DNA of 64,000 bases from Lichenicola cladoniae (GTDB taxonomy: Bacteria > Pseudomonadota > Alphaproteobacteria > Acetobacterales > Acetobacteraceae): contig NZ_CP053708.1 in NCBI RefSeq assembly GCF_013201075.1, positions 4,159,501 through 4,223,500 of the forward strand, given 5' to 3'. The notes beneath the pieces were generated by a model. It was given only the letters and a program-made list of their open reading frames with translations, did not search any database and was not told where the DNA came from. A program made the translations under genes and the position numbers. Positions 43,551 through 56,919 of this stretch are shown piece by piece (the stretch's first letter is position 1; each line of letters starts with the position of its first letter).

Positions 43551-45686
43551 TTAGATCTTGCCGCCGATCGCCTTGCCGCCTTTTGCCTGGTTGCGCGCTG
43601 CCTCGAGCACCTTCTCCGGCGTGAAGCCGAACTTGGTCAGCAGGTCGCTGAGCGGTGCCGATGCGCCGAACGTGTGCATCGCGATGATCGCGCCGGTCAG
43701 GCCGGTATAGCGATCCCACCCGAAGGCCGCCGCCTGCTCGACGGCGACGCGACCCTTCACCGCCAACGGCAGCACGCTCTCCTTGTATTCGTCGGACTGC
43801 TCCTCGAAGAGGTCGAACGAGGGCATCGAGACCACTCTTGCCTTGATCCCTTCTGCGATCAGCGTCTCATAGACGCCAACCACCAGGGCCAGCTCGCTGC
43901 CGGTACCCATCAGGATCACGTCGGGCGTACCCTCGCAGTCGCCAACCACATAGGCGCCCTTGGCCAGCCCGGAGGCCGGCGCATACTTCGTGCGGTCGAG
44001 CGTCGGCAACGCCTGGCGGCTGAGGATCAATGCAGCCGGCTTCTCCTTCAGCGGCAGGATCACCCGCCATGCCTCGGCGACCTCGTTCGCGTCGCCGGGA
44101 CGGATGGTCATGATGCCGGGCGTGGCGCGAAGCTGGGCCAGCTGCTCGATCGGCTGATGGGTCGGTCCATCCTCTCCAACGCCGATGCTGTCATGGGTGA
44201 AGATGTAGACGACCGGCAGCTCCATGATCGCGGAGAGCCGGATCGGTGCCTTCATGTAGTCGGAGAAGATCAGGAAGCCCGAGCAGTAGGGACGGATGCC
44301 GGACAGCGCGATGCCGTTCGAGATCGAGCCCATGGCATGCTCGCGCACACCGAAATGCAAGTTGCGGCCGCCGTAATTGTCGGGCTGGAAGCTGCCGGCG
44401 CCCTGGAAGGTCAGGTTGGTCTTGGTGGACGGCGACAGGTCGGCCGATCCACCGATCAGCCATGGCACATGCGGCGCGATGGCGTTCAGGATCTTGGCGG
44501 AGCTTTCACGCGAGGCCACGCCCTTGGCGTTGGTCTCGAACACCGGCATTTCCTGGTCCCAGCCGGCAGGCAACTCGTGCTGGTTCATCTGCTCGAGCTC
44601 GGCAGCGAGCTCGGGATACTCGGCCTTGTAGTTGGCGATCATCGACAGCCAGCCGGCATTCAGGCCCTTGCCGCGCTCGCCGATACCGGCCTGGAAATGC
44701 TCCATGACGCCATCGGGGACAAAGAACTTCTTGTCCTCAGGCCAGCCGTAGAACTTCTTGGTCCCGGCAATCTCCTCGTCGCCCAGCGGCTCGCCATGTG
44801 CAGCCGCCGTGCCCTGCTTCTTGGGGGCGCCATAGGCGATCTTGCTGTGCACGACGATCAGGGTCGGCTTGCCGTTGGGCGCGCCATCCTGGGCCCGTGC
44901 CATCTCGTAGGCACGCTTCAGCAGGTCGATGTCCTGTGCATCGTGCACTTCGACAACGTTCCAGCCGTAGCCTTCGAACCGCTTGTGCGTGTTCTCGGTG
45001 AAGGCAAGCTCGGTCGAGCCCTCGATGCTGATCTGGTTGCTGTCATAGAGCCAGGTCAGGTTCGACAGCTGCAGATGGCCGGCGATCGAGGCGGCTTCGC
45101 TGGAGATGCCCTCCATCTGGTCGCCGTCGCCGCTGAAGGTCCAGACATGGTAATCGAAGATCGGGAAGCCCGGCTTGTTGTAGCGGGTAGCCAGCCAGCG
45201 CTGCGCCATCGCCATGCCGACGGAGTTGCCGCAACCCTGGCCGAGCGGACCGGTGGTGGTCTCGACGCCCGACGTGAAGCGGTATTCCGGATGACCCGGG
45301 GTCTTGCTGCTGAGCTGACGGAACTGCTTGAGGTCCTCGAGGGTGAGCGACGGCGCATTGCGATCCTCGCCCTCGTTGACCGACTTCACGCCAGCCAGGA
45401 AAATCAGCGAGTAGAGCAACATCGAGGCATGGCCGACAGACAGCACGAAGCGGTCGCGGTTCGGCCAGTTCGGGTCGACCGGATTGTAGCGGAGGATTTC
45501 GTTCCACAGCACGTAGGCGGCCGGTGAGAGCGACATCGGCGTGCCGGGATGACCCGAATTGGCCTTCTGCACCGCATCCATGGACAGGGTTCGCATCGTG
45601 TTGATGCAAAGCTGGTCCATCGAGATGGAAGGCCCAGCGGCCGATCCATCGGGCGCACGCAGAAAGTCAAACTGGCCTGAACGCAT
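43551..45686 (-). CDS. tkt: Transketolase
   Basis: A 711-residue TPP-dependent enzyme transferring two-carbon ketol units between sugar phosphates. It includes AVQKANSGHPGTPMSLSPAA, the TPP motif FSGDGDQMEGISSEAAS ... SNLTWLYDSNQI, the transketolase signature TGPLGQG, and a C-terminal half with THDSIGVGEDGPTHQPIEQL. The N-terminus starts with a 20-residue segment before the first conserved helix. It is the first gene of the pentose-phosphate operon; the 228-nt gap upstream (45687-45914) must hold the operon promoter, which I could not pinpoint. Confidence 0.96.
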   Translation of the reverse strand: MRSGQFDFLRAPDGSAAGPSISMDQLCINTMRTLSMDAVQKANSGHPGTPMSLSPAAYVLWNEILRYNPVDPNWPNRDRFVLSVGHASMLLYSLIFLAGVKSVNEGEDRNAPSLTLEDLKQFRQLSSKTPGHPEYRFTSGVETTTGPLGQGCGNSVGMAMAQRWLATRYNKPGFPIFDYHVWTFSGDGDQMEGISSEAASIAGHLQLSNLTWLYDSNQISIEGSTELAFTENTHKRFEGYGWNVVEVHDAQDIDLLKRAYEMARAQDGAPNGKPTLIVVHSKIAYGAPKKQGTAAAHGEPLGDEEIAGTKKFYGWPEDKKFFVPDGVMEHFQAGIGERGKGLNAGWLSMIANYKAEYPELAAELEQMNQHELPAGWDQEMPVFETNAKGVASRESSAKILNAIAPHVPWLIGGSADLSPSTKTNLTFQGAGSFQPDNYGGRNLHFGVREHAMGSISNGIALSGIRPYCSGFLIFSDYMKAPIRLSAIMELPVVYIFTHDSIGVGEDGPTHQPIEQLAQLRATPGIMTIRPGDANEVAEAWRVILPLKEKPAALILSRQALPTLDRTKYAPASGLAKGAYVVGDCEGTPDVILMGTGSELALVVGVYETLIAEGIKARVVSMPSFDLFEEQSDEYKESVLPLAVKGRVAVEQAAAFGWDRYTGLTGAIIAMHTFGASAPLSDLLTKFGFTPEKVLEAARNQAKGGKAIGGKI

Positions 45687-45914
45687 GTATACGGTCCTTC
45701 GTCGTCTTGTGGGCGTTGCCCGCCGTCGCCGCCGGTCGCCCCGTTCTAGCTATGCTGCACTGCACTCTGCAAGCCGCCGCCTGATGTCAAAGTAGCCGGC
45801 CCCTCCATTTGGGGGGTCGCTGGCCATCTCTCGGCCCTCACAGGGAACGCCAGTTGCCTCCGTCTCGCCACGGTTCAGCTGATCACGAAACCTCGATCGG
45901 GAGCAACCCGACCA

Positions 45915-48900
45915 TCATTCCGCTGCGTGATGATGATCCTTGGGTCCCGCCGTTCCGACCTGGGAGGCAATGCCGAGCTTCCGGTGGAACCACTCCCGCA
46001 TCGTTTGGAAGGTTACGTAAAGCATCGGAATGATGAAGATTCCGACGCAGCTTGCGGCAAGCATTCCGGCGAACACCGGTGTCCCGACATCGCGACGACT
46101 GATCTGGGCGGCACCCGTCGCGGTCACCAGCGGCAAAAGGCCCAGGATGAAGGCGAACGAGGTCATCATGACCGCGCGGAACCGCATGTGGGCGCCCTGG
46201 ATCGCGGCCTCCCGGATGCTTTCGCCTGCCTCGCGCCGCTCCTTGGCGAATTCGACGATCAGGATGCCGTTTTTCGCAGACAAGGCGATCAGCACGACGA
46301 GCCCGATCTGGGCATACAGGTCAAGCGCCAAGCCGGCGATCTTGATACCGATGAAAGCCCCCAGCACGGCAACGCTGACGGACATCAGCACCGGGATCGG
46401 GATAATCCAGCTTTCATAAAGGCCGACAAGGAACAGGTAGGCGAACAGGATCGCCATCGCCAGGATGATGCCGGTCTTCCCGCTGGCCTGGACCTGCTGG
46501 TACGCCGTGCTGGTCCACTCGTAGCCATAACCGGTTTTGAGGGTCCTGGCGGAGATCCGGGCCATGGTGTCGAGCGACGTGGCGGATGACACGCCCGCGG
46601 CCGGACTGCCCTGGATCGTCACCGCCCGATAGTTGTTGTACCGGGTGATTGCCTGCGGGCCGGTGATGGTCTTCAGGCTGGCCAGCGCACGCAAGGGCAC
46701 GGTGCCGCCGCTGGAGTTGCGGATATAGAGCCGCCACAGATCGTCGATGGTCTGGCGATTATAAGATTCGCCCTCGACATTGACCTGCCAGACACGCCCG
46801 AACAGGTTGAAGTCGTTGACGTAGGTGCCACCCAGTGCCGTCTGCAGCGTCGTGAAGATATCGCTGATGTTGACGCCGAGCGCCTGCGCCTTGACCCGGT
46901 CGATATCGAGATAGAGGGACGGCGTGGTCGACGTATAGGTCGTGAAGACACGCGCTTCGTCGGGACTCTTGTTCGCCGCGGCGAGGAGCCCCTGCACCTG
47001 GGCTCCGAGAGCGCTCGGATCCTGACCTTCCAGAGCCTCGAGCTCGTATTCGAACCCGCCGCCCGGGGACAGGCCGATGATCGGCGGCAGGTTGAACGGG
47101 AACACCGAGGCCTGCCGAATGCCCTGGACCTCGCCGGCTACCCGGGCGATCAACGCGTTCGCACTCTCGGTCGCCTTGGTCCGATCCGCGAACGCCTTCA
47201 ACCGCACGAACACGAACCCGGTGTTGGATTCCTGGACGGTGTCGATGATCGAATACCCGATCACGCCGAAGGTGTGTGCCGCCCCCGGCAGCGCCGCGGC
47301 CAATTTCTCGACCCGGCTGATCACTCCGCTGGTGCGGGCTACCGACGCGCCGTCGGGAAGCTGGACGTTGATGAAGAAGCCGCCCTGGTCTTCCTCTGGC
47401 AGGAAGCCGATCGGCATTGTCTTCTGCATGAAGCCGATGATCACCGCGCACGTCACGACGACGATGACGCCACCGAACGCAAACCCGAGCAGCCGTTTGA
47501 CGACCCGGGAATAGCCGTTCCGGGTGCGGTCGATCGCACCCATCACCTTGGCCATGATACCGCGCCTCGGGCCGGAATGCCGCAGGAACACACCGCACAA
47601 CGCCGGCGACAAGGTCAGGGCGTTCAGCGCGGAAATCAGCATCGCGATGCAGATCGTCACGGCGAACTGCTTGAACAGCACGCCTGACAGCCCCGGGATG
47701 AACGCGATCGGCACGAACACCGACAACAGCACCATGGTGATCGCGATGATCGGCCCGGTGATCTGCGTCATCGCCTTCTTGGCGGCGTCAGGCGGGGACA
47801 GATCAGGCTCCTCCTCCATGACCCGCTCGACGTTCTCGACCACCACGATTGCATCGTCGACCACGATGCCGATCGCCAGCACCATGGCCAGCAGCGAGAC
47901 GGTATTTGCCGAGAACCCGATCGCGGTCATGCCGGCGAAGGCGCCGATCAGGCTGACCGGCACCGCCGCCGTCGGAATGATGGTGGCACGGACACTACCC
48001 AGGAACAGGAACACCACGAGGACGACGAGCAAAAAAGCCTCGCCAATCGTCTTGATAACTTCATGGATCGTGTCGTGCACGAAGTCGGTGCTGTCGTACG
48101 TGACGTTGTATTTGAGGCCTGCGGGGAAACGCTGGCTCAGCCGGCTGACCAGCTTCTTGATCGCGTCCGCACTGTCCAGCGCGTTGGCGCCTGGTGCGAG
48201 ATAGATGGCGATCGCGACCGAAGGCTGGCCATCGAAACGGGTTTCCGAGTCCAGCGTCTGCGCACCGAGCTCGATCCTGGCCACATCGCGTAGCCTGAGA
48301 GTGGATCCATCGGGATTGGCGCGAATGACGATCTGCCCGAACTGTTCGGGGGTGACGAGCCGGCCCTGGGTCTGCACGTTGAGCTGGTATTGCTGGTTCG
48401 GCCCGGTCGGGCGCGCGCCGATCCGTCCGACCGCAGCGACCGTGTTCTGTGCCGAAACCGCTGCGGTAATATCCGAAGGCGACAGGCCGAGGTTGGTCAG
48501 GCGGTTCGCGTCGAACCAGATACGCATCGAGTATTTCTGGCGCGACAGCAGGGATGCCTGGCCAACGCCGGTGGTGCGGGCGATTTCGTCAATCACGTTG
48601 ATCGTCAGGTAGTTGGCGATGAACAGCGGGTCGAACTTGCGGCTCGGGCTATAGAAATTGATGAACTGCAGGATCGCCGACGAACGCTTCTGGACAGTCA
48701 GGCCCTCGGTGTTGACGATCGCCGGCAACTGGGCCTCGGCGGTCGTCACGCGGTTCAGGACGTTGGTCGTATTGACGTCGGGATTGGTGCCCAGCAGGAA
48801 GCTGACGGTCAGGTTGTACGAACCGTCATTGCCGCTGACCGATCGCATGTAGATCATCTTGTCGACGCCGACGACCTGGGCCTCGATCGGCTGGGCGACC

Positions 48901-49082
48901 GATGCTTCGACGACCGCGGCGGACGCACCCGGGAAGGTCGCCGCGACCTGCACCTGCGGCGGGACGATATCCGGGAACTGCGACACCGGAATACGCGCCA
49001 GCCCGACGATACCAGCCAGCGTGATGATGATCGCAATGACGATCGCCAGCCGGGGCCGGTCGATAAAGACGCCGGAAATCAT
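45915..49082 (-). CDS. RND multidrug efflux permease (HAE1/AcrB-MexB type)
   Basis: A 1055-residue inner-membrane proton-driven exporter. The N-terminal helix [20 protein letters not shown] is followed by [20 protein letters not shown], typical of the hydrophobic/amphiphilic exporter family. The proton-relay pair appears in [16 protein letters not shown] within TM4, and the second half repeats the topology ([20 protein letters not shown]). It forms a tripartite pump with the membrane-fusion protein encoded 9 nt upstream. No outer-membrane factor gene follows, so that part must be elsewhere. Confidence 0.95.
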   Translation of the reverse strand: MISGVFIDRPRLAIVIAIIITLAGIVGLARIPVSQFPDIVPPQVQVAATFPGASAAVVEASVAQPIEAQVVGVDKMIYMRSVSGNDGSYNLTVSFLLGTNPDVNTTNVLNRVTTAEAQLPAIVNTEGLTVQKRSSAILQFINFYSPSRKFDPLFIANYLTINVIDEIARTTGVGQASLLSRQKYSMRIWFDANRLTNLGLSPSDITAAVSAQNTVAAVGRIGARPTGPNQQYQLNVQTQGRLVTPEQFGQIVIRANPDGSTLRLRDVARIELGAQTLDSETRFDGQPSVAIAIYLAPGANALDSADAIKKLVSRLSQRFPAGLKYNVTYDSTDFVHDTIHEVIKTIGEAFLLVVLVVFLFLGSVRATIIPTAAVPVSLIGAFAGMTAIGFSANTVSLLAMVLAIGIVVDDAIVVVENVERVMEEEPDLSPPDAAKKAMTQITGPIIAITMVLLSVFVPIAFIPGLSGVLFKQFAVTICIAMLISALNALTLSPALCGVFLRHSGPRRGIMAKVMGAIDRTRNGYSRVVKRLLGFAFGGVIVVVTCAVIIGFMQKTMPIGFLPEEDQGGFFINVQLPDGASVARTSGVISRVEKLAAALPGAAHTFGVIGYSIIDTVQESNTGFVFVRLKAFADRTKATESANALIARVAGEVQGIRQASVFPFNLPPIIGLSPGGGFEYELEALEGQDPSALGAQVQGLLAAANKSPDEARVFTTYTSTTPSLYLDIDRVKAQALGVNISDIFTTLQTALGGTYVNDFNLFGRVWQVNVEGESYNRQTIDDLWRLYIRNSSGGTVPLRALASLKTITGPQAITRYNNYRAVTIQGSPAAGVSSATSLDTMARISARTLKTGYGYEWTSTAYQQVQASGKTGIILAMAILFAYLFLVGLYESWIIPIPVLMSVSVAVLGAFIGIKIAGLALDLYAQIGLVVLIALSAKNGILIVEFAKERREAGESIREAAIQGAHMRFRAVMMTSFAFILGLLPLVTATGAAQISRRDVGTPVFAGMLAASCVGIFIIPMLYVTFQTMREWFHRKLGIASQVGTAGPKDHHHAAE

Positions 49083-49091
49083 GAGCGGTCC

Positions 49092-50384
49092 TTAGCGCTG
49101 GCCGGGCGTGGCGCCGGGCGAAGGGCTACCCTGAGTGGCGGCCGCCTGGTTCTTCGTTGCCTGAGCTGCGCCGGCCTGGTTGGACTGCGCATGGGCCGCC
49201 GGTGCTTCCTGGCCCGGATCGGGTACGACCGCCTGCGGCGCCTCGGGAACAACCTGCTCGCCATCATGGATCTTCTGGATGCCGTCCACGACGATGTCCT
49301 GGCCCTGCTTCAGGCCCGACAGCACGACCGTATCGGCTCCGGTGGATTGACCGAGCTTCAGGTTCGTACGCACGACCTTATGCTGCGCATCCAGGGTGAA
49401 CACGTAGTCTCCCTGCTGGTCGGACAGCACCGAGGCGCGCGGGATGATCATCTGCTCGACCGGGTTCGGATCCTGCACCGTCACGGTGACGAACTCGCCA
49501 TCGACCAGTTGACGGGTGCTGACGCCGGCGCCGGTTTCGCCGCGCTTGGGATTGGCGACCGTCGCCCTCAGCGTGATGGTATCGGTCTGGTTCGACACGG
49601 TGGGTGCCACGTAGTCGAGGCTGGCGTTCTGATCGTAGGTCGTGCCGTCGCTCAGCTGGATCTTGATCGTCGCCTTGGACAGACCGCCGATCGAGCCGTA
49701 CTTCTTCTGAAGGGTCAGCACGTCGCGGCTTGCTGCCGGAAATTCGACGTACATCGGGTCCTGGGTCACGATCGTCGCCAGCGTGCCGCTGCTGGGGCTG
49801 ACCACGTTGCCCTGGTTGACCGAGGTCTCGGTGATACGACCATCCACCGGCGCACGAATCTCGGTATAGGCAAGCTGGATCTGCGCGCTCTGCAGGTTGC
49901 CCTGCGCGGTGAGTACACTGCCGGCACCGGTCTGCGCCGTCGCCGCTGCATTGTCATAGGCCTGCTTCTGGCCTGCAGGAGTGCTCAGCAGCGCCTTCTG
50001 CCGCCCGAAATTGACGCGCGCGTTCAGGACGGTCGCCTGCGCCTGGGCCAGCGTGCCTTGCTGCGCCAGCACCTCTGCCTGAAACGGCCCCTGCTCGAGC
50101 ACATAGAGTAGGTCGCCCTTCTTGACCTCGGACCCCTCGTCGAACAGCCGCTTCTCGAGATAGGCGGTCACCCGCGGCACCAGAGCGACACGGTCGATCG
50201 CCTGGATGCGGCCGATATACTGTGAAGAACTGGTGACCGGAGCCATCCTGACCTGCGAGACGCCGACCGGCGGGGGTGGGGGCGGAGCCGGTGGCCCAGC
50301 TGCGAGCGCAGACCCGGTGATAGTCACTGCCGTCGCTAGGGAGAGAGCGGCAAGCGCGAGAACCGGCGCCGGAGTGCGCTGCAT
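49092..50384 (-). CDS. RND efflux membrane-fusion (periplasmic adaptor) protein
   Basis: A 430-residue adaptor of the AcrA/MexA family. A signal segment (about residues 1-30) precedes a Pro-rich run (PPAPPPPPPVGVS), then the barrel-sandwich hybrid half (VALVPRVTAYLEKRLFDEGS), an alpha-hairpin rich in Ala and Gln, and the return strand IRAPVDGRITETSVNQGNVV. The last about 45 residues form an Ala/Gln/Pro-rich tail beyond the usual family end. The start at 50384 has GAGG about 9 nt upstream. The permease follows 9 nt later. No TetR-type regulator is adjacent. Confidence 0.93.
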   Translation of the reverse strand: MQRTPAPVLALAALSLATAVTITGSALAAGPPAPPPPPPVGVSQVRMAPVTSSSQYIGRIQAIDRVALVPRVTAYLEKRLFDEGSEVKKGDLLYVLEQGPFQAEVLAQQGTLAQAQATVLNARVNFGRQKALLSTPAGQKQAYDNAAATAQTGAGSVLTAQGNLQSAQIQLAYTEIRAPVDGRITETSVNQGNVVSPSSGTLATIVTQDPMYVEFPAASRDVLTLQKKYGSIGGLSKATIKIQLSDGTTYDQNASLDYVAPTVSNQTDTITLRATVANPKRGETGAGVSTRQLVDGEFVTVTVQDPNPVEQMIIPRASVLSDQQGDYVFTLDAQHKVVRTNLKLGQSTGADTVVLSGLKQGQDIVVDGIQKIHDGEQVVPEAPQAVVPDPGQEAPAAHAQSNQAGAAQATKNQAAATQGSPSPGATPGQR

Positions 50385-50602
50385 CCAGTATTTCCTCAAT
50401 GGCACGCGACAAGAGATGGCCGGGGCTTGCATCCGGGCATGACGTATTACAGGCCGCAACGATGGCGCTGACCGTTTGGTCACTCGCATATAGACTTTAT
50501 TCCGCAGTGCGCAACCAGACAGTCGTCACGACGTTGGCCAAAGCTGTTCCATGGTGACGGTAGGGCTTTCCGGACGCCAGAAGCTCACGGATTGCCTGCC
50601 GG

Positions 50603-51928
50603 ATGACCGATATTTCCAACCAAGGCGGCTTGTCGCCCCAGGCATCCACGCTGCCATCCGGCACGCACCGGATCGTCGTCATCGGCGCGGGTTTCGGTGG
50701 ATTTTCGGCGGCCCGGGCTCTCAAGGCCGCAAAAATCCACATCACGGTCATCGACCGGACCAACCACAACCTGTTCCAGCCACTCCTGTATCAGGTCGCG
50801 ACCGCCGCCTTGAGTTCCAACGACATCGCCTTGCCAATCCGCTCCGTGTTCCGATCACGCCCCGAGATCATGGTCCTGATGGCCGAGGTGACCGGCATCG
50901 ATCGTGCCGGAAAACGCGTGGAAATCGATGGCGCCACAGCGGTCCCCTACGACACCCTCATTCTCGCGACCGGCTCGGTCTATTCGTGGTTCGGCCATGA
51001 CCGATGGGCGGTACGGGCTCCGGCGCTCAAGACCGTGGCGGACGCATTGTCCCTGCGCAACCGGCTGCTCGACGTGTTCGAGAGGGCCGAGCTGAGCGAG
51101 GATCCGGTCGAGACCACCCGGCTCATGACCTTCGTGGTCGTGGGCGCCGGACCGACCGGGGTCGAGATGGCCGGCGCGATCGCCGAACTCAGCCACAACA
51201 CGCTGGACCGGGACTTCCGTCGCATCCACCCGTCCCGGGTCCGAATCGTGCTGTGCGATGCCGGGGACCGGGTGCTGGCAAGCTTTCCGAAGCGGCTTTC
51301 CGACTATGCGGCCAGGCGTCTCGAGACGCTCGGTATCGAGCTCAGGCTCAATGCCGGCGTCGAGGATATCGATGCGCGCGGGGTCGTGGCCGGCGGGCAG
51401 CGGATCGACGCCGAATGCGTGTTCTGGGCCGCCGGCACCAAGGCAACGCCGGTCGCCTCCTGGCTCGGCGTTCAGCCTGAACGGAACGGACTGGTCCGGG
51501 TCGAGCCCGATTGCAGCCTTCCCGGGCATCCCGACATCTTCATCATCGGCGATGCCGCCTCGCTGGCCGGTGCCGACGGCAAGCCATTGCCCGGACTGGG
51601 CTCCGTGGCGAAGCAGCAGGGCAAGTATGTCGGCAAGCTGGTCGCCGCCCGGCTCGGCGGCGGGCATCGCGTGGCCCCGTTCCGCTACAGGAACTGGGGC
51701 GAGCTCGCGATGATCGGCGGCTCCTCCGCCGTCGGCAAGTTCGGCCGGTTCCACCTGACCGGGTTTCCAGCCTGGGTCGTCTGGAGCATCATCCACCTGC
51801 TGTTGCTGGTCAGCGCCCGCAATCGCACCGTGGTTTACGTGAACTGGATCTGGGCTTGGCTGACGTACGGACGGGGAGCACGCGTCATCACCCGGACGCC
51901 GTCGCATATGCCCGATGACCAACGGTAA
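50603..51928 (+). CDS. ndh: Type II NADH dehydrogenase
   Basis: A 441-residue peripheral membrane flavoprotein passing electrons from NADH to quinone without pumping protons. The FAD motif is VVIGAGFGGFSAARAL near residue 25, the quinone/FAD region NHNLFQPLLYQVATAAL, the NAD motif VVVGAGPTGVEMAGAIAEL near 175, and the second FAD motif DIFIIGDAASL. The C-terminus has hydrophobic helices (WVVWSIIHLLLLVS) that attach it to the membrane. Its 3' end overlaps the MBL-fold gene by 14 nt. It is divergent from the efflux adaptor. Confidence 0.94.
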   Translation: MTDISNQGGLSPQASTLPSGTHRIVVIGAGFGGFSAARALKAAKIHITVIDRTNHNLFQPLLYQVATAALSSNDIALPIRSVFRSRPEIMVLMAEVTGIDRAGKRVEIDGATAVPYDTLILATGSVYSWFGHDRWAVRAPALKTVADALSLRNRLLDVFERAELSEDPVETTRLMTFVVVGAGPTGVEMAGAIAELSHNTLDRDFRRIHPSRVRIVLCDAGDRVLASFPKRLSDYAARRLETLGIELRLNAGVEDIDARGVVAGGQRIDAECVFWAAGTKATPVASWLGVQPERNGLVRVEPDCSLPGHPDIFIIGDAASLAGADGKPLPGLGSVAKQQGKYVGKLVAARLGGGHRVAPFRYRNWGELAMIGGSSAVGKFGRFHLTGFPAWVVWSIIHLLLLVSARNRTVVYVNWIWAWLTYGRGARVITRTPSHMPDDQR

Positions 51929-52961
51929 GCTGAGCAGCCTGCCCTTCCCGGTTTCCGACCATTGCGACGGGACCCGCTTCCACAACCCCGCCAATCCCGC
52001 CGACGCGTCCCCGCCCCAATCAGCCCGTAGCCTGCTGCCGATCCTGCGGTGGCGGCTGGGCGGCACGCGATCGCCATGGCCGGACCGGGTGATCGACCCG
52101 CCCCCGATGGGCAATCCGCTGGATTCGCCGCCCGACGGGATGATCGGCCTGACCTTCATCGGCCATGCGAGCTTTCTGCTGCGCATGGGCGGACTGACCA
52201 TCCTGACCGACCCGATCTTCAGCGAGCGGTGTTCGCCGGTCTCCTGGGCCGGACCGAAACGGGCCCGGGCCCCGGGCAGGCGTCTCGACGAGCTGCCGCC
52301 GATCGACCTGGTCCTGGTCTCGCACAACCATTACGACCATCTCGACCTGCCCAGCCTGCGCGCCATCGTCGCGCGCGACCGGCCCGCCTTCGTCACGCCG
52401 CTGGGCAACCGGCGCCTGCTGCTCGAAACCGGCGCTGCCCCGATCACCGAACTGGACTGGTGGCAGTCGCACAGGATCGGCGACACCACCATCACCGCGA
52501 CCCCGGCGCGGCATTTCTCGGCCCGCACCCCGTTCGACGCGCGCATGGCGCTCTGGTCCGGTTTCATGATCGAGCAGCCGGGCGCCCGGGTCCTGTTCGC
52601 GGGCGATTCAGGCGACGGGCCCCACTGGAGCACGATCGGTGACCGGCTCGGCACACCGGACCTGGCCCTGCTGCCGATCGGGGCCTACGACCCGCGCACG
52701 CTGATGGCAGCGGTGCACATGAACCCGGAGGAGGCGGTCGGCGCCCATCGTTCGCTGGGGGCACATCGCTCGGTCGGCATGCATTTCGGCACCTTCCAGC
52801 TGACCGACGAGGCGATCGACGAGCCGCCCATGCGTCTGGCCGCCGAACTTGCAAGAATCGGGCTGGCCGCCGATGCCTTCACCACCCTCGGTGCCGGAGA
52901 CACGTGCCTCATCGCACCCGGATCATCATCGGGCACAGGCGGAACCGGGCGGCGCGAATAG
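51915..52961 (+). CDS. Metallo-beta-lactamase-fold hydrolase (UlaG/NAPE-PLD-like)
   Basis: A 348-residue metal-dependent hydrolase. A Pro-rich N-terminus of about 75 residues is followed by LTFIGHASFLLRMGGLTIL, the zinc motif SHNHYDHLD, ATPARHFSARTPFD, FAGDSGDGPHW and MHFGTFQLTDEAID, matching the beta-lactamase-like L-ascorbate-6-P lactonase/NAPE-PLD group. The substrate is unknown. It overlaps ndh by 14 nt and ends 47 nt before glgX, so the five genes ndh to treY may form one transcript. Confidence 0.88.
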   Translation: MTNGKLSSLPFPVSDHCDGTRFHNPANPADASPPQSARSLLPILRWRLGGTRSPWPDRVIDPPPMGNPLDSPPDGMIGLTFIGHASFLLRMGGLTILTDPIFSERCSPVSWAGPKRARAPGRRLDELPPIDLVLVSHNHYDHLDLPSLRAIVARDRPAFVTPLGNRRLLLETGAAPITELDWWQSHRIGDTTITATPARHFSARTPFDARMALWSGFMIEQPGARVLFAGDSGDGPHWSTIGDRLGTPDLALLPIGAYDPRTLMAAVHMNPEEAVGAHRSLGAHRSVGMHFGTFQLTDEAIDEPPMRLAAELARIGLAADAFTTLGAGDTCLIAPGSSSGTGGTGRRE

Positions 52962-53008
52962 GGTTCTCTGGCGGCAAGTCATCCGATCTTCCGCCCGAAG
53001 GAAACAGC

Positions 53009-55143
53009 GTGTCCGGTTTCATCAAGAACAACCTCCGTGAAGGTCTTCCCTACCCGCGAGGTGCCATGTGGGACGGCAAGGGGGTAAATTTCGCACTGTT
53101 TTCCGCCAACGCCACCAAGGTCGAGGTTTGTCTGTTCAGCCAGGACGGGCATACCGAGCTCGAGCGCATCACGTTGCCCGAGTATACCGACCAGATTTTT
53201 CACGGCTATCTGCCGAACATCGGTCCGGGGCAGGTGTATGGCTATCGTGTCCATGGACCTTACGAGCCGGAAGCCGGTCACCGCTTCAACCCGAACAAGC
53301 TGCTACTCGATCCCTATGCCCGTGCCCATGTCGGCGAACTGAAGTGGGATCCGGCGGTGTTCGGCTATACGCTCGGCCATCCGGACGACGACCTGAGCTT
53401 CGACGAGCGCGATAGTGCGCCGTTCGTGCCGAAATGCGTCGTGACCGACCCCAATTTCGACTGGCACGGGCAGGCGGCGCGCAACCCGATCGCCTGGGAC
53501 AAGACCGTCCTCTACGAGACCCATGTGCGCGGCTACACCAAGCTGCATCCGGCTGTTCCGGAAGCGCTGCGCGGCACCTATGCCGGCCTGCACACCAAGG
53601 AAGTTCTCGACTACATCCGCTCTATTGGCGTGACCTCGGTCGAGTTGCTTCCGGTCCATAGTTTCGTCAACGACAGCCAGCTTCTCGAGAAGGGCCTCAC
53701 CAACTACTGGGGCTACAACACGATCGGCTTCTTCGCACCCGACCCTCGCTATGCCCATGACCGCTTCGAGTGCCTGCGCGAATTCAAGGAGATGGTCGCC
53801 GGCATCCATGCGGCCGGGCTCGAGGTCATTCTGGACGTGGTGTACAACCACACCGCCGAGGGCAACGAGCGCGGTCCGACCCTGTCGTTCAAGGGCATCG
53901 ACAACGCATCGTACTACCGTCTGACGGCCGGGCAGCCGCGCTACTACGTCAACGACACGGGAACCGGCAACACCGTCAACCTGTCGCATCCGCGCGTCAT
54001 CCAGATGGTCACTGATAGTCTGCGCTACTGGGCCAACGAGATGCATGTCGACGGCTTCCGGTTCGACCTCGGCACCATCCTGGCCCGCGAGCCCAACGGC
54101 TTCGACAACCAGTCCGGCTTCCTGAAGGCCTGCGGCCAGGATCCGACCCTCGGCAGCGTGAAGCTGATCGCAGAGCCTTGGGATTGCGGTCCGGGGGGCT
54201 ACCAGGTTGGTGAATTTCCGCCCGGATGGGCCGAGTGGAACGATAAGTTCCGTGACATCACCAGGGAATACTGGAAGGGCTCGGTGCCGGCGACCGCCCT
54301 GCTGCCCCGCCTGCTGGGCAGCCCCGGCGAGTTCGATCATCAGGGTCGCAAGCCCTGGGCCTGCGTCAATTTCATCACTGCCCATGACGGCTTCACGCTC
54401 AACGATTGCGTCACCTACGAGGAAAAACACAACGACGCCAACGGCGAGGACAACAAGGACGGCTCGTCCGACAACCGCTCGTCGAACTACGGGGTCGAGG
54501 GGCCGAGCGACGATCCGGACATCCAGCGCATACGCGCCCGGCAGATCCGCAACATGCTGTCGACCCTGCTGCTTAGCCAGGGTACGCCGATGCTGCTCGC
54601 CGGCGACGAGTTCGGCCGCACCCAGAACGGCAACAACAACGCCTACTGCCAGGATAGCGACATAAGCTGGGTGAACTGGAACATCGAGGAGAAGGGCCAG
54701 AGCCTGATCCGCTTCGTATCCCGGCTGACCGCGCTTCGCCGTCGTTTCCCGATCCTGCGCCGCGGCCGCTTCCTGACCGAGGCTTACAACGAGGAACTCG
54801 ACATCAAGGAGCTGACCTGGGTCGATGCCGGCGGCGGCGAGATCGGACCGGATGGTTGGGATGGAACCCAGTGCTTCGGCCTGATGCTGGATGGCCGTGC
54901 GCAGCCGACCGGCATACGTCGCCGTGGTTCCGACGCGACGCTGCTGATGGTGTTCAACGCCTGGAGCGACCTGGTCGAGTTCAAGCTGCCGCCGACCATC
55001 GACGAACAGTGGAAGCTGCTGATCGACACCAACATCTCCGAAGAGGAGGAGGAGCGCGAGAACCAGATCTTCCCGTCGGGTCACACCTACGGCGTGACCG
55101 GCCACTCCTTCCTGATGTTCGAGCTCGAGCCGGACCATCATTC

Positions 55144-55147
<4 letters not shown>
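53009..55147 (+). CDS. glgX: Glycogen debranching enzyme GlgX (isoamylase type)
   Basis: A 712-residue GH13 enzyme that cuts alpha-1,6 branches of glycogen or limit dextrins. An N-terminal CBM48-like domain (about residues 15-130) precedes the barrel. The catalytic Asp lies in DGFRFDLGTIL, the acid/base Glu in KLIAEPWDCG, and the third Asp in FITAHDGFTLND. The GTG start at 53009 has AAGGA 7 nt upstream. Its stop overlaps treZ by 4 nt. It supplies linear maltodextrins to the TreYZ enzymes downstream. Confidence 0.95.

Positions 55148-56915
<1,768 letters not shown>

Positions 56916-56919
<4 letters not shown>

Noticed and set aside
41916-45527. A 1203-codon open frame on the plus strand opposite tal-pgi and tkt
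   Set aside because: The opposite strand encodes two unmistakable enzymes; in high-GC DNA the antisense frame stays open by codon bias. No domain is seen.
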